A DNA stretch of 57,736 nt from an uncultured Clostridia bacterium (GCA_948676835.1 CAPOZU010000014.1:1-57736), one strand, 5' to 3'. Numbered from the stretch's first letter, positions 26,028 through 35,997 are shown. Notes: generated from the sequence alone by a model not told the origin. Program-made: numbers and translations.

Positions 26028-28028
26028 TTACTCTCTTATCATATTTAAAAATTCTTCTTCTGTTATTATTGTTATTCCTATGTTTTGAGCCTTTGTTAAC
26101 TTGCTTCCTCCATCTTCTCCAGCTAATACATATGTTGTTTTTTTAGAAACAGATGATGATGTTTTTCCACCAAAATTTTCTATTATTTCTTCTGCTTCTT
26201 TTCTTGAATAATTTTCTAATCCACCAGTTAATACAAAAATCATACCATCAAATCTTCCATCACCAGTAGAATTTTCTTCTGAATTCATATTTACCCCAGC
26301 ATCTTTCAATTTTTGAATCAAATCTTTAGATTGGTCTTGCTCAAAAAATTCAAAAACACTTTCTGCCATTATTTCTCCCATATCATCTATGTTAATTAAA
26401 CTTTCTAAAGATGCATTTTGGAGACTTTCCATATTTTTATATTTTTTGGCAAGTTGCTTTGCTGCTTTAGCTCCTATATGTCTGATTCCTAGGCCATTAA
26501 TTAATCTATATAATTCATTATTTTTACTTTCATTTATGCTATCTAATAAATTTTGTGCAAATTTCTGACCATTCTTTTTAAGTGATGCAATATCTTCTAA
26601 TTTCAAATTGTATATATCAGCAATATTAGAAATCAAATTCCTATTTAATAATTCTTCTATTATGCTGTCTCCAAGTCCTTTTATATTCATAGCTTCACGA
26701 GATGCAAAATGGAGTATATTTCTATATTGCTTTGCAGGACATTCTACTCCTATACATCTAACTGCTGATTCACCTTCTTCTCTTATTGCGTCTGCTCCAC
26801 ATACTGGACATTTGGTTGGCATAACAAATTCTTTTTCTGTGCCTTTTCTTTTTTCTACAAGAACCTTTACAACTTCTGGTATAACATCTCCTGCCTTCTG
26901 TATTACGACAATATCTCCTACTCTTAAATCTTTTTCTTTTATAAAATCTTCATTATGCAATGTTGTTTTTGATATTGTAGATCCTGCAACCTTTACTGGT
27001 TCTAGAATTGCCATTGGAGTAATTGCACCTGTTCTTCCAACCTGAAATGTTATATCTTTAAGAAGAGTTTCCTTTTGCTCTGGTGGGTACTTATATGCAA
27101 TTGCCCACTTTGGAGTTTTATAATTTGATCCTAAAATTTCTCTCATTTTTAAATCATCAACTTTTATAACTGCTCCATCTATTCCAAATGTTAATTCATC
27201 CCTATTATCACCTATTTTATTTATTTCTTCAATAGCCTCTGGAATATTGTTACATAAAACTTTTACTGGATTTACGTTAAACCCAATTTTTTCAAGATAT
27301 TCTAATGATTCAATATGAGAAGTAAACTTTTTAGTATCTGATTTTTGAACATTAAAAATGTATATATCAAGAGGTCTTGATGAAGCAATTTTTGAATCAA
27401 GCTGTCTTAATGAACCTGCAGCTGCATTTCTAGCATTAGCAAATAATGGTTCTTCATTTTCTTCTCTTTCTTGATTCATTTTTTCAAATTCTTGTTTACC
27501 AATAAAAACTTCTCCTCTAACTGTAATATCTATTTTTTCTTTTAGCTTTTTAGGTATATGTTTTATTGTTTTTAAATTTTCTGTAATATCTTCTCCAACC
27601 AGCCCATTTCCTCTAGTTGCACCTCTTACAAAAATTCCATCTTTATATTCTAAACTTACAGATAATCCATCTATTTTAGTTTCAACTATATATTTTATAT
27701 TTTCTTCATTATTTTCTAATGTTTTTTTTACTCTTTCATCAAAAGCATATAACTCATCAAAATTAAATATATCTTGCAGGCTTTGAAGTGGAACTTCGTG
27801 TTCAACTTTTTCAAATCCATCTTTTACAGTACCACCAACATGCTGTGTAAGTGAATCTGCAGTAATTAAATCTGGATATTCTTTTTCCAAATTTCTAAGT
27901 TCTAACATGAGCATATCATATTCAAAATCACTAATTTCTGGTTCATCTTCATCATAATATTTTTTTGCATGATATGCAGTAATATCTTTAAGTTCTTGAA
28001 TTCTTTTTTTAGCTTCTTCTTTATTCAT
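26028..28028 (-). CDS. ligA: NAD-dependent DNA ligase LigA
   Basis: 666 residues, full length. Seals nicks in replication and repair. Adenylation domain with the AMP-accepting Lys118 in ETKIDGLSV, RGATRGNG, OB fold, zinc finger (CPVCGADAIRE...RCIGVECPAKQY), helix-hairpin-helix region (NIKGLGDSIIEELLNRN, INGLGIRHIGAKAAKQLA) and C-terminal BRCT (GMIFVLTGGLENYSRKEAEE). ATG start. Upstream of the DUF3592 gene on the same strand. Confidence 0.97.
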   Translation of the reverse strand: MNKEEAKKRIQELKDITAYHAKKYYDEDEPEISDFEYDMLMLELRNLEKEYPDLITADSLTQHVGGTVKDGFEKVEHEVPLQSLQDIFNFDELYAFDERVKKTLENNEENIKYIVETKIDGLSVSLEYKDGIFVRGATRGNGLVGEDITENLKTIKHIPKKLKEKIDITVRGEVFIGKQEFEKMNQEREENEEPLFANARNAAAGSLRQLDSKIASSRPLDIYIFNVQKSDTKKFTSHIESLEYLEKIGFNVNPVKVLCNNIPEAIEEINKIGDNRDELTFGIDGAVIKVDDLKMREILGSNYKTPKWAIAYKYPPEQKETLLKDITFQVGRTGAITPMAILEPVKVAGSTISKTTLHNEDFIKEKDLRVGDIVVIQKAGDVIPEVVKVLVEKRKGTEKEFVMPTKCPVCGADAIREEGESAVRCIGVECPAKQYRNILHFASREAMNIKGLGDSIIEELLNRNLISNIADIYNLKLEDIASLKKNGQKFAQNLLDSINESKNNELYRLINGLGIRHIGAKAAKQLAKKYKNMESLQNASLESLINIDDMGEIMAESVFEFFEQDQSKDLIQKLKDAGVNMNSEENSTGDGRFDGMIFVLTGGLENYSRKEAEEIIENFGGKTSSSVSKKTTYVLAGEDGGSKLTKAQNIGITIITEEEFLNMIRE

Positions 28029-28064
28029 TAGTCTTCCTCTTTTATATTAAAGTTTATAAGAAAT

Positions 28065-28718
28065 CTATTTTGCCTCTTTAAATAGATCTTTTCCATTTTT
28101 TAAATAATCATATCCAGAGAATATTGTTGCAATTACAGATATTAGCATAAGAACTGATGCCAAAACATTTAAAGCAATTTCTCCTGAAGTCATATATATT
28201 TGTATACTGCTTGCCATAGCTTCTGTTTTATTAGTATTTGCTATCATAAAATTAAAGAAATCAAATTTATCTACAAATACTAAAATTATTGCTATCATTT
28301 GAGTAACTGTTTTTAGTTTTCCCCAAATAGATGCTGCAATAACTTTTCCACCACTCTCTACTGCTAGAAGTCTATATCCACTTACTAAGAATTCCCTAGT
28401 TAAAACAATTATTGGTATCCATGCTGGAATTTTTCCAAATTCTACAAGCATTACAAGAGCAGATAAAACTAAAATTTTATCTGCTAATGGATCTAAGAAT
28501 TTACCAAATGTAGTAACTTGATTCCTTGAACGAGCTATGTAACCATCTAATTTATCTGTTATAGAAGCTATAATAAAAATTAGATTCATTACCCAGAAAA
28601 ATATTGGTATTCCAAGAAATTCTCCTGAAATTATTCCTAATACTCCTAAATATCCTACTATTACAAAAATAGGAACTAAAATTACTCTAAAAATAGTTAA
28701 TTTATTTGCTAAATTCAT
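28065..28718 (-). CDS. pgsA: CDP-diacylglycerol-glycerol-3-phosphate 3-phosphatidyltransferase
   Basis: 217 residues. Membrane enzyme making phosphatidylglycerol-phosphate. Carries the CDP-alcohol phosphatidyltransferase motif D-x2-D-G-x2-A-R-x8-G-x3-D-x3-D (DKLDGYIARS ... GKFLDPLAD). About five membrane helices. An insertion (about 150-185) in one loop is slightly longer than usual. Upstream of ligA in the same direction. Confidence 0.93.
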   Translation of the reverse strand: MNLANKLTIFRVILVPIFVIVGYLGVLGIISGEFLGIPIFFWVMNLIFIIASITDKLDGYIARSRNQVTTFGKFLDPLADKILVLSALVMLVEFGKIPAWIPIIVLTREFLVSGYRLLAVESGGKVIAASIWGKLKTVTQMIAIILVFVDKFDFFNFMIANTNKTEAMASSIQIYMTSGEIALNVLASVLMLISVIATIFSGYDYLKNGKDLFKEAK

Positions 28719-28744
28719 ATTACTTCTTACCTTTCAACTTTTAT

Positions 28745-28776
28745 ATGCTAGGAAAGCTTTTTGCTTTCCATAGCAT
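28745..28776 (-). terminator. Terminator of the UPF0182 gene
   Basis: ATGCTA-GGAAAGC ... GCTTTCC-TAGCAT hairpin with near-complete arms; followed on the minus strand by ATATAAAAG. Lies between UPF0182 and pgsA. Confidence 0.7.
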
Positions 28777-28791
28777 TTATTTTATAAAATA

Positions 28792-31701
28792 TTAATTATT
28801 AACTGTATTTATTACATTCTGATTTACTATATTATTACCTGTTACATTGTTTGTATAACTAGCTGTATTTTCTACTGAAGTATTACTTGTATTTGTATTA
28901 TTTAATTTCTTTTCTTCTGCTTCTTTTTCCAATTCATTTTTTCTAGCAGTTTCTAATTGATTTATTATAGCTTGAAGACTTATTACATCTTTTCCAACCA
29001 TTTCTAAATCTTTAGAATCTATAGAACTCTTTAAGTTGTTATTTGCTTTTATTACAGAATCTATTAATTCATTTATATCTTCAATATTTATGAATTCTAA
29101 ATCTACTGCATAAGCATCATTAAATAAGTTTGTAAGTGCAGCATCTAGTGTATCTCCTATTGCAACTGTATTTCCTGAAGCTACTATAACTTTTCTTAAT
29201 ACTGGTATCTCACTCTCATTTAACATTACTTGATATACTGGTTCAACATATAATAATGATTTATTTATTGGAACTATTATCATATTTTTAATAAGTTTTG
29301 TACCACTTGTATTTATTGCTTCCAATTCTTTAGAAATTCTTTCATCTTGTTCAATTTGATTGTTAAGTTGCATTATACCAACTACATTACTTTCTGAATT
29401 AAATTTATATAAAGAAAGTTTATTTCTTCCATTTTCAACAGCACCAACCAAATATGATGTTATATTTTGTTTTTCTAGTTTATTATATGTTAATATTAAT
29501 CCTAATTCTGCTTTATCATTATCTATAGTTTTTAACATAGTATAATATGGTTCCATTCTAACACCAGCAACCTTTGAATTTGTTGAACTTGATTTAATTG
29601 TTACTTGCCAAATATCATCTGCTCTATATAGTGTATCCTCACTAATATCATGATATATATTCATAATATCTGCTTGAATATTATATAAGAATTTTGGATA
29701 TACAAGATGTTCTTGTATATCATTTGGTAATTCTTTTTCTGTAAATAAATCTGGATACATATTTCTATATGTCATTATTATTGGATCTGTTTTATCCGTA
29801 ATATAGAAAGTTGTTGTACCATCATAAGCATCTATTAAAACTTTTACAGAATTTCTAATATAATTTAACTTTTCTCTGTATCCTTTTATATCAATTGTTG
29901 TTACCTGTGAATATGGATAACTACAAGCTCTTGTGTATCCATCTAATACCCATACAAGTTTTCCTTCATCTGTTATAACTAGATATGGATTTTCATCATA
30001 TAAAACATCTGGTAATATTTTTTTTGCTCTTTCTATTACATTTCTATTTGAAATTATTTTTGTATTTTCTGTTATATCTGTTGATAGTGCAAGTCTTGGA
30101 TTCTTTTCGCTAATTGCTAAAATTAATCTATCAAAAAAACCTAAATTTAATCCTGCTTTGCCATCATAAGTGTTTTCTTCATATTTTGATGCTGTTATAG
30201 GATAATCATATTCTTTACCAAAAGATGTATTTGTTTTTATTGTGCTATTTGTTTCTAATCCAAAATAAATTCTTGGCTGTTTTATATTTAAAATATCTTG
30301 ACTTGTAAAATCTGATAAAATGTATTTTGCATAACCATTTTCGTCTACATCTGTTGCCGAACTTACTACGGCTGAATATCCGTGTGTATATTTTAAAGAT
30401 TTGTTATTATAGCTTATTGTATTATCTGTTAATATTTCTCTTGGAGTAATATATACTAACTCTTTATTACCCCCTATTTTATAAAGAGCTAAAAAAGTAT
30501 TTTCATAGTTATAATAAACACTATTTTCTTGATGTTCACTAACTGTTGTTAAAGTAACATCTTGAGTTATTAATGGTATATTATTTATAACATCTTGATT
30601 ATTTTCAATTTGTTCTGATGTTATTGATGAATATGAATCTATGTTTTGTTGTTCTATGTCAACACCATATGCTTTTTTGGTATATTTTATATTATAACCA
30701 ATATAATCTTTTTCTGAATCTAATTCATTTCTTCCAACATAAGTAAAATGGAAACCTATTAAAACAGCAAATAATATAAGCAAATATGCTGGAACAATTA
30801 ATACAGAAATTATTCCTTGTTTGAAATTTCCTTTTCTTACATATCTAAATAATCTAATCACAGATATAGCAATAACAAAGCTTAGTATTCTATATCCCCA
30901 CACCTTAATAGTTACATCTGCTTTTCCTGCACCTACTAGCACAGTTTTATTTTCATCTGGTATTTCAATCATACCACCAGTTAAAATATTTTGAGCATTT
31001 ATAAAAATATATACACATATAACTACTGCCAGCATAGCTACAACAAATAATTCTAACTTAACAAATAAATTCTTTTTTAAAGTTTCTCCATCAACTCCAT
31101 CGAAGTATGTATTTAAAGCAATTACAAAATATAGTGCAATATATGCAAGTGTTACTACAAAATAGCCAGCTAAAAATACTAATAATGTTTTGATAAAAGG
31201 TAAAGTAAACATGTAATAACCAATATCCATTCCAAATATTGGATCTGTTCCTGATGTTCCAAATTCTCCAGCATTATTAAATATTGCAAGTTTATCTGCA
31301 AGTATACTTGATGCAAGAATTCCTGCAAATATCGCAATTATCAAACTTAAGCTCTTATTAGGAAGCTTTGGCATTTCTTTTTTTTCTTCATCAAAAAACT
31401 TTTTTAAACCTTTTATAATAAATTTGTTGATTATATATACAAAAATATATGATATTGCAAAAGCTGTTCCTAAAACTATATATTTGTTTTGTATTTTTTG
31501 ATAAAGAACAGATATATACTCTTCTCCAATTTCCAAATAATTCAAATATTCTGCTCTTAAAGAGATTCCTGTAACTATAGCAAAAAGTATTATAACTAAT
31601 ACTACAGCAGTTCTTCTTATTTTATTTACTTTTTTCTTTGTTCTTTTATTTTTTTCTGCTTTTGTGACTTCAACTTTTGAATTAATATTCTTATTTTCCA
31701 T
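28792..31701 (-). CDS. UPF0182-family large membrane protein
   Basis: 969 residues. Lys/Arg-rich N-terminus, then about seven membrane helices (about 30-320) with the UPF0182 landmark DPIFGMDIGYYMFTLPF, followed by a very large extracytoplasmic domain (about 330-900) containing YTHGYSAVVSSA and the KFLYNIQADIMNIYH region, and an Asn/Thr-rich tail. The family is widespread in Gram-positives and of unknown function. It follows ftsY by 14 nt; translated in the same transcript, it would be a natural SRP/FtsY client (inference). Confidence 0.88.
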   Translation of the reverse strand: MENKNINSKVEVTKAEKNKRTKKKVNKIRRTAVVLVIILFAIVTGISLRAEYLNYLEIGEEYISVLYQKIQNKYIVLGTAFAISYIFVYIINKFIIKGLKKFFDEEKKEMPKLPNKSLSLIIAIFAGILASSILADKLAIFNNAGEFGTSGTDPIFGMDIGYYMFTLPFIKTLLVFLAGYFVVTLAYIALYFVIALNTYFDGVDGETLKKNLFVKLELFVVAMLAVVICVYIFINAQNILTGGMIEIPDENKTVLVGAGKADVTIKVWGYRILSFVIAISVIRLFRYVRKGNFKQGIISVLIVPAYLLILFAVLIGFHFTYVGRNELDSEKDYIGYNIKYTKKAYGVDIEQQNIDSYSSITSEQIENNQDVINNIPLITQDVTLTTVSEHQENSVYYNYENTFLALYKIGGNKELVYITPREILTDNTISYNNKSLKYTHGYSAVVSSATDVDENGYAKYILSDFTSQDILNIKQPRIYFGLETNSTIKTNTSFGKEYDYPITASKYEENTYDGKAGLNLGFFDRLILAISEKNPRLALSTDITENTKIISNRNVIERAKKILPDVLYDENPYLVITDEGKLVWVLDGYTRACSYPYSQVTTIDIKGYREKLNYIRNSVKVLIDAYDGTTTFYITDKTDPIIMTYRNMYPDLFTEKELPNDIQEHLVYPKFLYNIQADIMNIYHDISEDTLYRADDIWQVTIKSSSTNSKVAGVRMEPYYTMLKTIDNDKAELGLILTYNKLEKQNITSYLVGAVENGRNKLSLYKFNSESNVVGIMQLNNQIEQDERISKELEAINTSGTKLIKNMIIVPINKSLLYVEPVYQVMLNESEIPVLRKVIVASGNTVAIGDTLDAALTNLFNDAYAVDLEFINIEDINELIDSVIKANNNLKSSIDSKDLEMVGKDVISLQAIINQLETARKNELEKEAEEKKLNNTNTSNTSVENTASYTNNVTGNNIVNQNVINTVNN

Positions 31702-31715
31702 CTCAAATTCCTTTC

Positions 31716-32621
31716 TTAAATAATTGCATTTAAAAATTCTTCTACATTAAATATTTGCATGTCATCTATTTGCTCTCCAACACCTATAAACTTTACTGGT
31801 ATTTGATTTTCTGAAACTATTCCAAGCACTACTCCACCTTTTGCTGTTCCATCAAGTTTAGTTAAAACAATACCTGTAATGTCAGTTGTTTCTTTAAAAG
31901 CCTTCACTTGAGAAATCGCATTTTGACCGGTTTCTGCATCTAAAACTAGTAATACTTCTTTGCTAGATTCTGGCATTTCTTTTTCTATTACTTTTTTTAT
32001 TTTAAATAGCTCGTCCATTAAATATTTCTTATTGTGTAATCTTCCTGCAGTATCTACGATTAAGACATCTGCTCCAATTTCTTTTGTTTTTTGAATAGCA
32101 TCAAAAACAACTGATGCAGGATCTGATCCTTCTTCTTTTTTTACAATTTGACTTCCAGATCTTTGAGCCCAAATTTCAAGTTGTTCCACAGCTGCAGCTC
32201 TAAATGTATCTGCAGCAGCAACTACTACTTTTTTTCCTTCTTTTACTAAATTATTTGCAATTTTTCCAATAGAAGTTGTTTTTCCTACACCATTAACTCC
32301 AACAATTAAAATAACTGATGGTTTAGTTTCTAAATTAAGATTTGGCTCGGCTACATTTAATATATCTGCCATTATTTCTTTTAATGCTTTTTTTACAGCC
32401 TCTTCATCTTCTATTTTTTCCTTTTTTATTTTAATTCGTAATTCATCTATAATTTTTACAGAAGTTTCCATTCCTATATCAGACATTACTAAAACTTCTT
32501 CTAATTCTTCTAATAGTTCTTCATCTACTTTCCTGAAAACACTAAATACATTGTTAATCTTTTCATCAATTGAATTCTTAGTTTTTCCTAAGCCTTGTTT
32601 TAATTTATCAAAAAAGCCCAT
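31716..32621 (-). CDS. ftsY: Signal recognition particle receptor FtsY
   Basis: 301 residues. SRP-receptor GTPase that delivers ribosomes to the Sec translocon. N-domain helices (KLKQGLGKTKNSI..., LEELEEVLVMSDIG), G1 GVNGVGKTTSIGK, DTFRAAAVEQL, G3 DTAGRLHNK, G4 TKLDGTAKGG. The acidic A-domain seen in proteobacterial FtsY is absent, as is normal in Firmicutes. Start ATG with AGGAGG. Confidence 0.96.
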   Translation of the reverse strand: MGFFDKLKQGLGKTKNSIDEKINNVFSVFRKVDEELLEELEEVLVMSDIGMETSVKIIDELRIKIKKEKIEDEEAVKKALKEIMADILNVAEPNLNLETKPSVILIVGVNGVGKTTSIGKIANNLVKEGKKVVVAAADTFRAAAVEQLEIWAQRSGSQIVKKEEGSDPASVVFDAIQKTKEIGADVLIVDTAGRLHNKKYLMDELFKIKKVIEKEMPESSKEVLLVLDAETGQNAISQVKAFKETTDITGIVLTKLDGTAKGGVVLGIVSENQIPVKFIGVGEQIDDMQIFNVEEFLNAII

Positions 32622-32715
32622 ACTTCCTCCTGATTATAATTTTCATATCCTATTTTATATCATTAAATCGATAAAAAAGCAACACATATTAGACAAAAAA
32701 ACCGCCTTGTTTAGC

Positions 32716-32744
32716 TTGATTTTGCAAGTGTTTTATGTTAATAT
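32716..32744 (+). promoter_or_regulatory. Promoter of the HAD phosphatase gene
   Basis: TTGATT (32716-32721), 17-nt spacer, TAATAT (32739-32744), plus strand, about 55 nt before the gene. Confidence 0.65.
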
Positions 32745-32798
32745 GTAGTATGTAACTTATAATATATTATTATTCAGAATCGACTGGAGGAAACCACC

Positions 32799-33293
32799 TT
32801 GAAAAAACATTTTATTTTCTACATTGACATGGATGGAGTTCTAAATTTATTCGAATCTGATAAAAATGCCAGAGTTAATATGTGGAAACCTGGATATTTT
32901 CGCACCATTCCTGTAAGGGAAGGAATTTCAGATTTATTAGTTCGGATAAACTCTGTGGCCTATGTTGTCATATTATCAAAAGTAATTAATCGTATCGGTG
33001 TTACTCAGGAAAAAAGTTTTTGGACTAATGAAAACATTTCTCCTGATGGATACAGTGATATTATTTATGTTCCTTATGACAGAAGCAAAGCAGATTACCT
33101 TTATCCCGATTATCCTTGTATGTTAGTTGATGACAAGGAACAAAACCTAATAGAATGCAGGAAAAAGGGATGTCATGGTTTATTTTTATCTGATATAAAA
33201 ACCAGTGAAATTTTTCCGAACGCCAAAAATATGCAGGATATTTGGAATTATTTCGAATATATAGTCAATCAATATGATGGTATTCATGACTAG
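32799..33293 (+). CDS. HAD-family phosphatase, 5'-nucleotidase-like
   Basis: 164 residues. HAD motif I YIDMDGVLN gives nucleophile Asp10 and acid/base Asp12; motif II is likely VVILSK; the late motif is PCMLVDDKEQN (metal-binding Asp pair). The cap is small and fits the 5'(3')-deoxyribonucleotidase-like group. Start is a TTG at 32799 with CTGGAGG upstream. Own promoter, and a shared terminator with asnB. Cytosolic; substrate unknown. Confidence 0.8.
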   Translation: MKKHFIFYIDMDGVLNLFESDKNARVNMWKPGYFRTIPVREGISDLLVRINSVAYVVILSKVINRIGVTQEKSFWTNENISPDGYSDIIYVPYDRSKADYLYPDYPCMLVDDKEQNLIECRKKGCHGLFLSDIKTSEIFPNAKNMQDIWNYFEYIVNQYDGIHD

Positions 33294-33358
33294 AATACCT
33301 CTGCAATTGCATTTCTCTGGTACAATTTTTACAATATTCAAATTTGTATAACTTGCAA

Positions 33359-33391
33359 AAAATGCTACACCTCCAGGAGGTATAGCATTTT
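33359..33391. terminator. Bidirectional terminator between the HAD gene and asnB
   Basis: AAATGCTA...CCTCC/GGAGG...TAGCATTT hairpin flanked by A-run on the left and T-run on the right, between convergent genes. Confidence 0.85.
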
Positions 33392-33396
33392 TTACA

Positions 33397-35244
33397 TTAT
33401 AATTCAATTTTAGGATTATATTTTTCAAGCCACATATTCACTTGAATTAAATATGCCATTAATTGTGGTCCTGTCATTAATTGACCAAACCACGGTCTTG
33501 AAAATGCATTACCTTCTGTTTCTATAATTTCCAAAATATAATCTCTATTTAAAATATTGTTAATAGGTGCCTCTTTATTCTCCATAATTTTTGAAAGTTC
33601 TTTTTTCACAATTTGCATATAATTTGGATTATGCGTTTTTGGATATGGGCTTTTCTTTCTATAAACAACTTCCTCAGGAAGAATTCCTTCAAATGCATAT
33701 CTTAATAAACCTTTTTCTCTTCCCTTATATGCCTTCATTTCCCATGGAATATTCCATGCATACTCTACAATTCTATAATCACAAAATGGTACTCTTACTT
33801 CAAATCCATTAAACATACACATTCTATCTGTTCTATCTAGAAGTGTTTGCATAAACCAATTTGATGTTAAATAAATTAATTTTCTATGCATCTTATTATC
33901 TTCTGTATCATTATCTAAAAATTCAACTTTTGAAAGAGATTCATTATATCTTTTATCTATATATTCTTTTAGTGAAATCTCATTTGCAATATCTTTATTT
34001 AATATATTTTGTCTTTCTAGAATTGCAATTGACCATGGGAAAGTATTACTATTTAAGCTATCTTCTCTAAAATACCATGGATATCCACCAAAAATCTCAT
34101 CTGAACATTCTCCTGAAAGTGTTACTGTAATATCTTTTTTTAAGTTTTGGAAAAATAGTAAATATGAAGAATCAACATCAGCCATTCCTGGAAAATCTCT
34201 TGCTATCATTGCATCTTTTAAACTACCAAACAATTCAGGAGTATCCAAAACAATTTTCTTGTGTTCTGTACCTAAAAAATTAACCATTAAATCTATATAA
34301 TAATTATCTGTATTAGGTTGAAAATCATTTTTCACAAAATTCTTTTCTTGATCTACATAGTCGACTGAAAATGTTTTTAATTTTTCTCCGTATTTTTCTT
34401 TATAATAATCTGATGCATATTTTGAGATTATACTTGAATCTAATCCTCCAGAAAGAAGTGTCCCAATTGGAACATCAGAAACTAATTGTTTTTCAACAGA
34501 ATCTTTTAATAGATATCTAATTTTATCACAAGTTTGTTCTAAATCATCTGTATGTTGTTTTGTTTCTAATTTCCAGTATTCTTCCTTTCTAAAACATTCT
34601 CTATTATATACTATAAAACTAGCTGGTTCTAATTCTAATATTCCTTTAAATGGACTCAATCCAGGTGTATGGCTTGGTCCAATTCCAAAAAGCTCACAAA
34701 TACCTTGTTTGTTTAAGATAGGCTTACAATGCGGATGTTGTAAAATTGCTTTAATTTCAGATGCAAAAATAAAATTATTATCTATAATTGTATAATATAA
34801 CGGCTTTATTCCGAAGTGATCTCTTGCTACAAAAATTTCTCCTTTTTTGTCATTCCAAATCGCAAATGCAAAAATACCATTTAAATGTTTGCATACATCT
34901 TTTCCATAAAAAATATATGCTTTTAATAATACTTCTGTATCTGAATGACCTTTGAATTTAAAACCATTTTCAATTAAAATATTTCTAATCTCTTCTGTAT
35001 TATATAATTGTCCATTATACACTATTGTATATGTAACCTCATCTATTCTTACACTCATTGGTTGTTTTCCATTTTCGATATCTATTATTGATAATCTTTT
35101 ATGTCCAAGATTCGCATGTTTAGAAAAATATAAACCATCTTCATCTGGACCTCTTTTTGACAATTTTTCTAACATATTTCTAATAATTGAAATATCATTA
35201 GAAATGTCTTTTTCAAAATTTACTATTCCAGTAAAACCACACAT
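33397..35244 (-). CDS. asnB: Asparagine synthetase (glutamine-hydrolysing)
   Basis: 615 residues. Class II glutamine amidotransferase N-terminus with nucleophile Cys2 (MCGFTGIVNF), Arg/Asn loop YNGQLYNTEEI and HSDTEVLL; synthetase domain with the PP-loop LLSGGLDSS and later GECSDEIFGGY. Converts aspartate plus glutamine to asparagine and glutamate using ATP. ATG start with GGAG. A perfect hairpin (35255-35291) abuts this ribosome site. No T-box was seen. Confidence 0.95.
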   Translation of the reverse strand: MCGFTGIVNFEKDISNDISIIRNMLEKLSKRGPDEDGLYFSKHANLGHKRLSIIDIENGKQPMSVRIDEVTYTIVYNGQLYNTEEIRNILIENGFKFKGHSDTEVLLKAYIFYGKDVCKHLNGIFAFAIWNDKKGEIFVARDHFGIKPLYYTIIDNNFIFASEIKAILQHPHCKPILNKQGICELFGIGPSHTPGLSPFKGILELEPASFIVYNRECFRKEEYWKLETKQHTDDLEQTCDKIRYLLKDSVEKQLVSDVPIGTLLSGGLDSSIISKYASDYYKEKYGEKLKTFSVDYVDQEKNFVKNDFQPNTDNYYIDLMVNFLGTEHKKIVLDTPELFGSLKDAMIARDFPGMADVDSSYLLFFQNLKKDITVTLSGECSDEIFGGYPWYFREDSLNSNTFPWSIAILERQNILNKDIANEISLKEYIDKRYNESLSKVEFLDNDTEDNKMHRKLIYLTSNWFMQTLLDRTDRMCMFNGFEVRVPFCDYRIVEYAWNIPWEMKAYKGREKGLLRYAFEGILPEEVVYRKKSPYPKTHNPNYMQIVKKELSKIMENKEAPINNILNRDYILEIIETEGNAFSRPWFGQLMTGPQLMAYLIQVNMWLEKYNPKIEL

Positions 35245-35254
35245 AAAAAAACTC

Positions 35255-35291
35255 CTTACATAATATATTTTTATCTTATATATTATGTAAG
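35255..35291 (-). promoter_or_regulatory. Hairpin immediately before the asnB ribosome site
   Basis: Perfect inverted repeat (CTTACATAATATAT arms), 7-nt-scale A/T loop. On the minus strand its 3' arm ends directly against GGAG-TTTTTTT-ATG of asnB. It may be a weak terminator for the upstream small genes or may mask the ribosome site. Confidence 0.5.
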
Positions 35292-35314
35292 AAGTCTGTT
35301 TTTATTCATTCTAT

Positions 35315-35599
35315 TTATTGTTTTTTACCATGATTTATTAAAAATATAGCAACTGCAAATGCTAAAATTGCTAATATAGCTTCACTATATTGTTTCCATA
35401 ATACTTTATCATATTCTCTAAATATCTCTATAAAAGGAGCAATAAAAATTGTATATATTGGTACCAAAACAGTAAAAATTCCTGTATAAATATAAGCAGC
35501 TATTAAAGATATTTTTTCACTATTATATTCAAAAGTAATAGCATGAAAACATTTTAACATTATAAGTATCGCAATAATGCTACCTATTATAAAACTCAA
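35315..35599 (-). CDS. Small membrane protein
   Basis: Up to 94 residues, three hydrophobic segments (about 1-25, 31-55, 68-88) and a short basic tail (NHGKKQ). First codon is a TTG without a good ribosome site; an ATG 13 codons in is an alternative start, though it would cut the first helix. No family recognised. Last of a row of three small genes in this 660-bp stretch between mutS and asnB. Confidence 0.5.
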   Translation of the reverse strand: MSFIIGSIIAILIMLKCFHAITFEYNSEKISLIAAYIYTGIFTVLVPIYTIFIAPFIEIFREYDKVLWKQYSEAILAILAFAVAIFLINHGKKQ

Positions 35600-35607
35600 A
35601 ATATATT

Positions 35608-35817
35608 TTAATTTTTTTGCTGTTTAATCCCTTCATTCATTTTGCATAAGAATCCCGTTTCAATTCCTTCATTAAGAGCATCTTGTCGCATTTTTTCTTC
35701 ATATATTTTTGCATTTTGAATTCTGACTTTGCCATCTTCAATCTAATGAAAAACATCTTTTTCTGTTAATTTCAAATCTGTATCATCATCATTTATTATT
35801 TCTATCTTTTCATTCAT
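35608..35817 (-). pseudogene. Small gene interrupted by an in-frame TAG
   Basis: ATG at 35817 opens a frame reading MNEKIEIINDDDTDLKLTEK DVFH, then TAG at 35743-35745, then 44 further sense codons (IEDGKVRIQNAKIYEEKMRQ and onwards to TAA at 35608). Both parts are rich in charged helical residues, so they look like one 68-residue protein with an amber nonsense mutation. No ribosome site is obvious before the ATG. Function unknown. A read-through codon or reading error are alternatives. Confidence 0.45.
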
Positions 35818-35822
35818 AATTC

Positions 35823-35978
35823 TTATTTCGTTAAATGAGCTTTTTGAGCAAGTTTTTTTGCTATAAAATCAACAATTGCTTCTGGTGTAATACCAAAAAA
35901 AATCAAAAACATTACAATAATAACATACATAATTGGAACTGAAATCATAACAATTATTTGTGGATCACTATAAAACAT
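35823..35978 (-). CDS. 51-residue single-span membrane protein
   Basis: Reads MFYSDPQIIVMISVPIMYVI, continuing as an uninterrupted hydrophobic helix to about residue 29, then TPEAIVDFIAKKLAQKAHLT and a final Lys: one membrane helix with a short amphipathic basic tail. GGGAG lies 9 nt before the ATG, so translation is likely. It begins 20 nt after mutS ends and precedes the amber-interrupted gene by 5 nt. No family recognised. Confidence 0.6.
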   Translation of the reverse strand: MFYSDPQIIVMISVPIMYVIIVMFLIFFGITPEAIVDFIAKKLAQKAHLTK

Positions 35979-35997
35979 GTAAAATTCTCCCTCATTC

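Noticed and set aside
35245..35314. T-box leader for asnB
   Set aside because: The region is only 70 nt and lacks the T-box core sequence.
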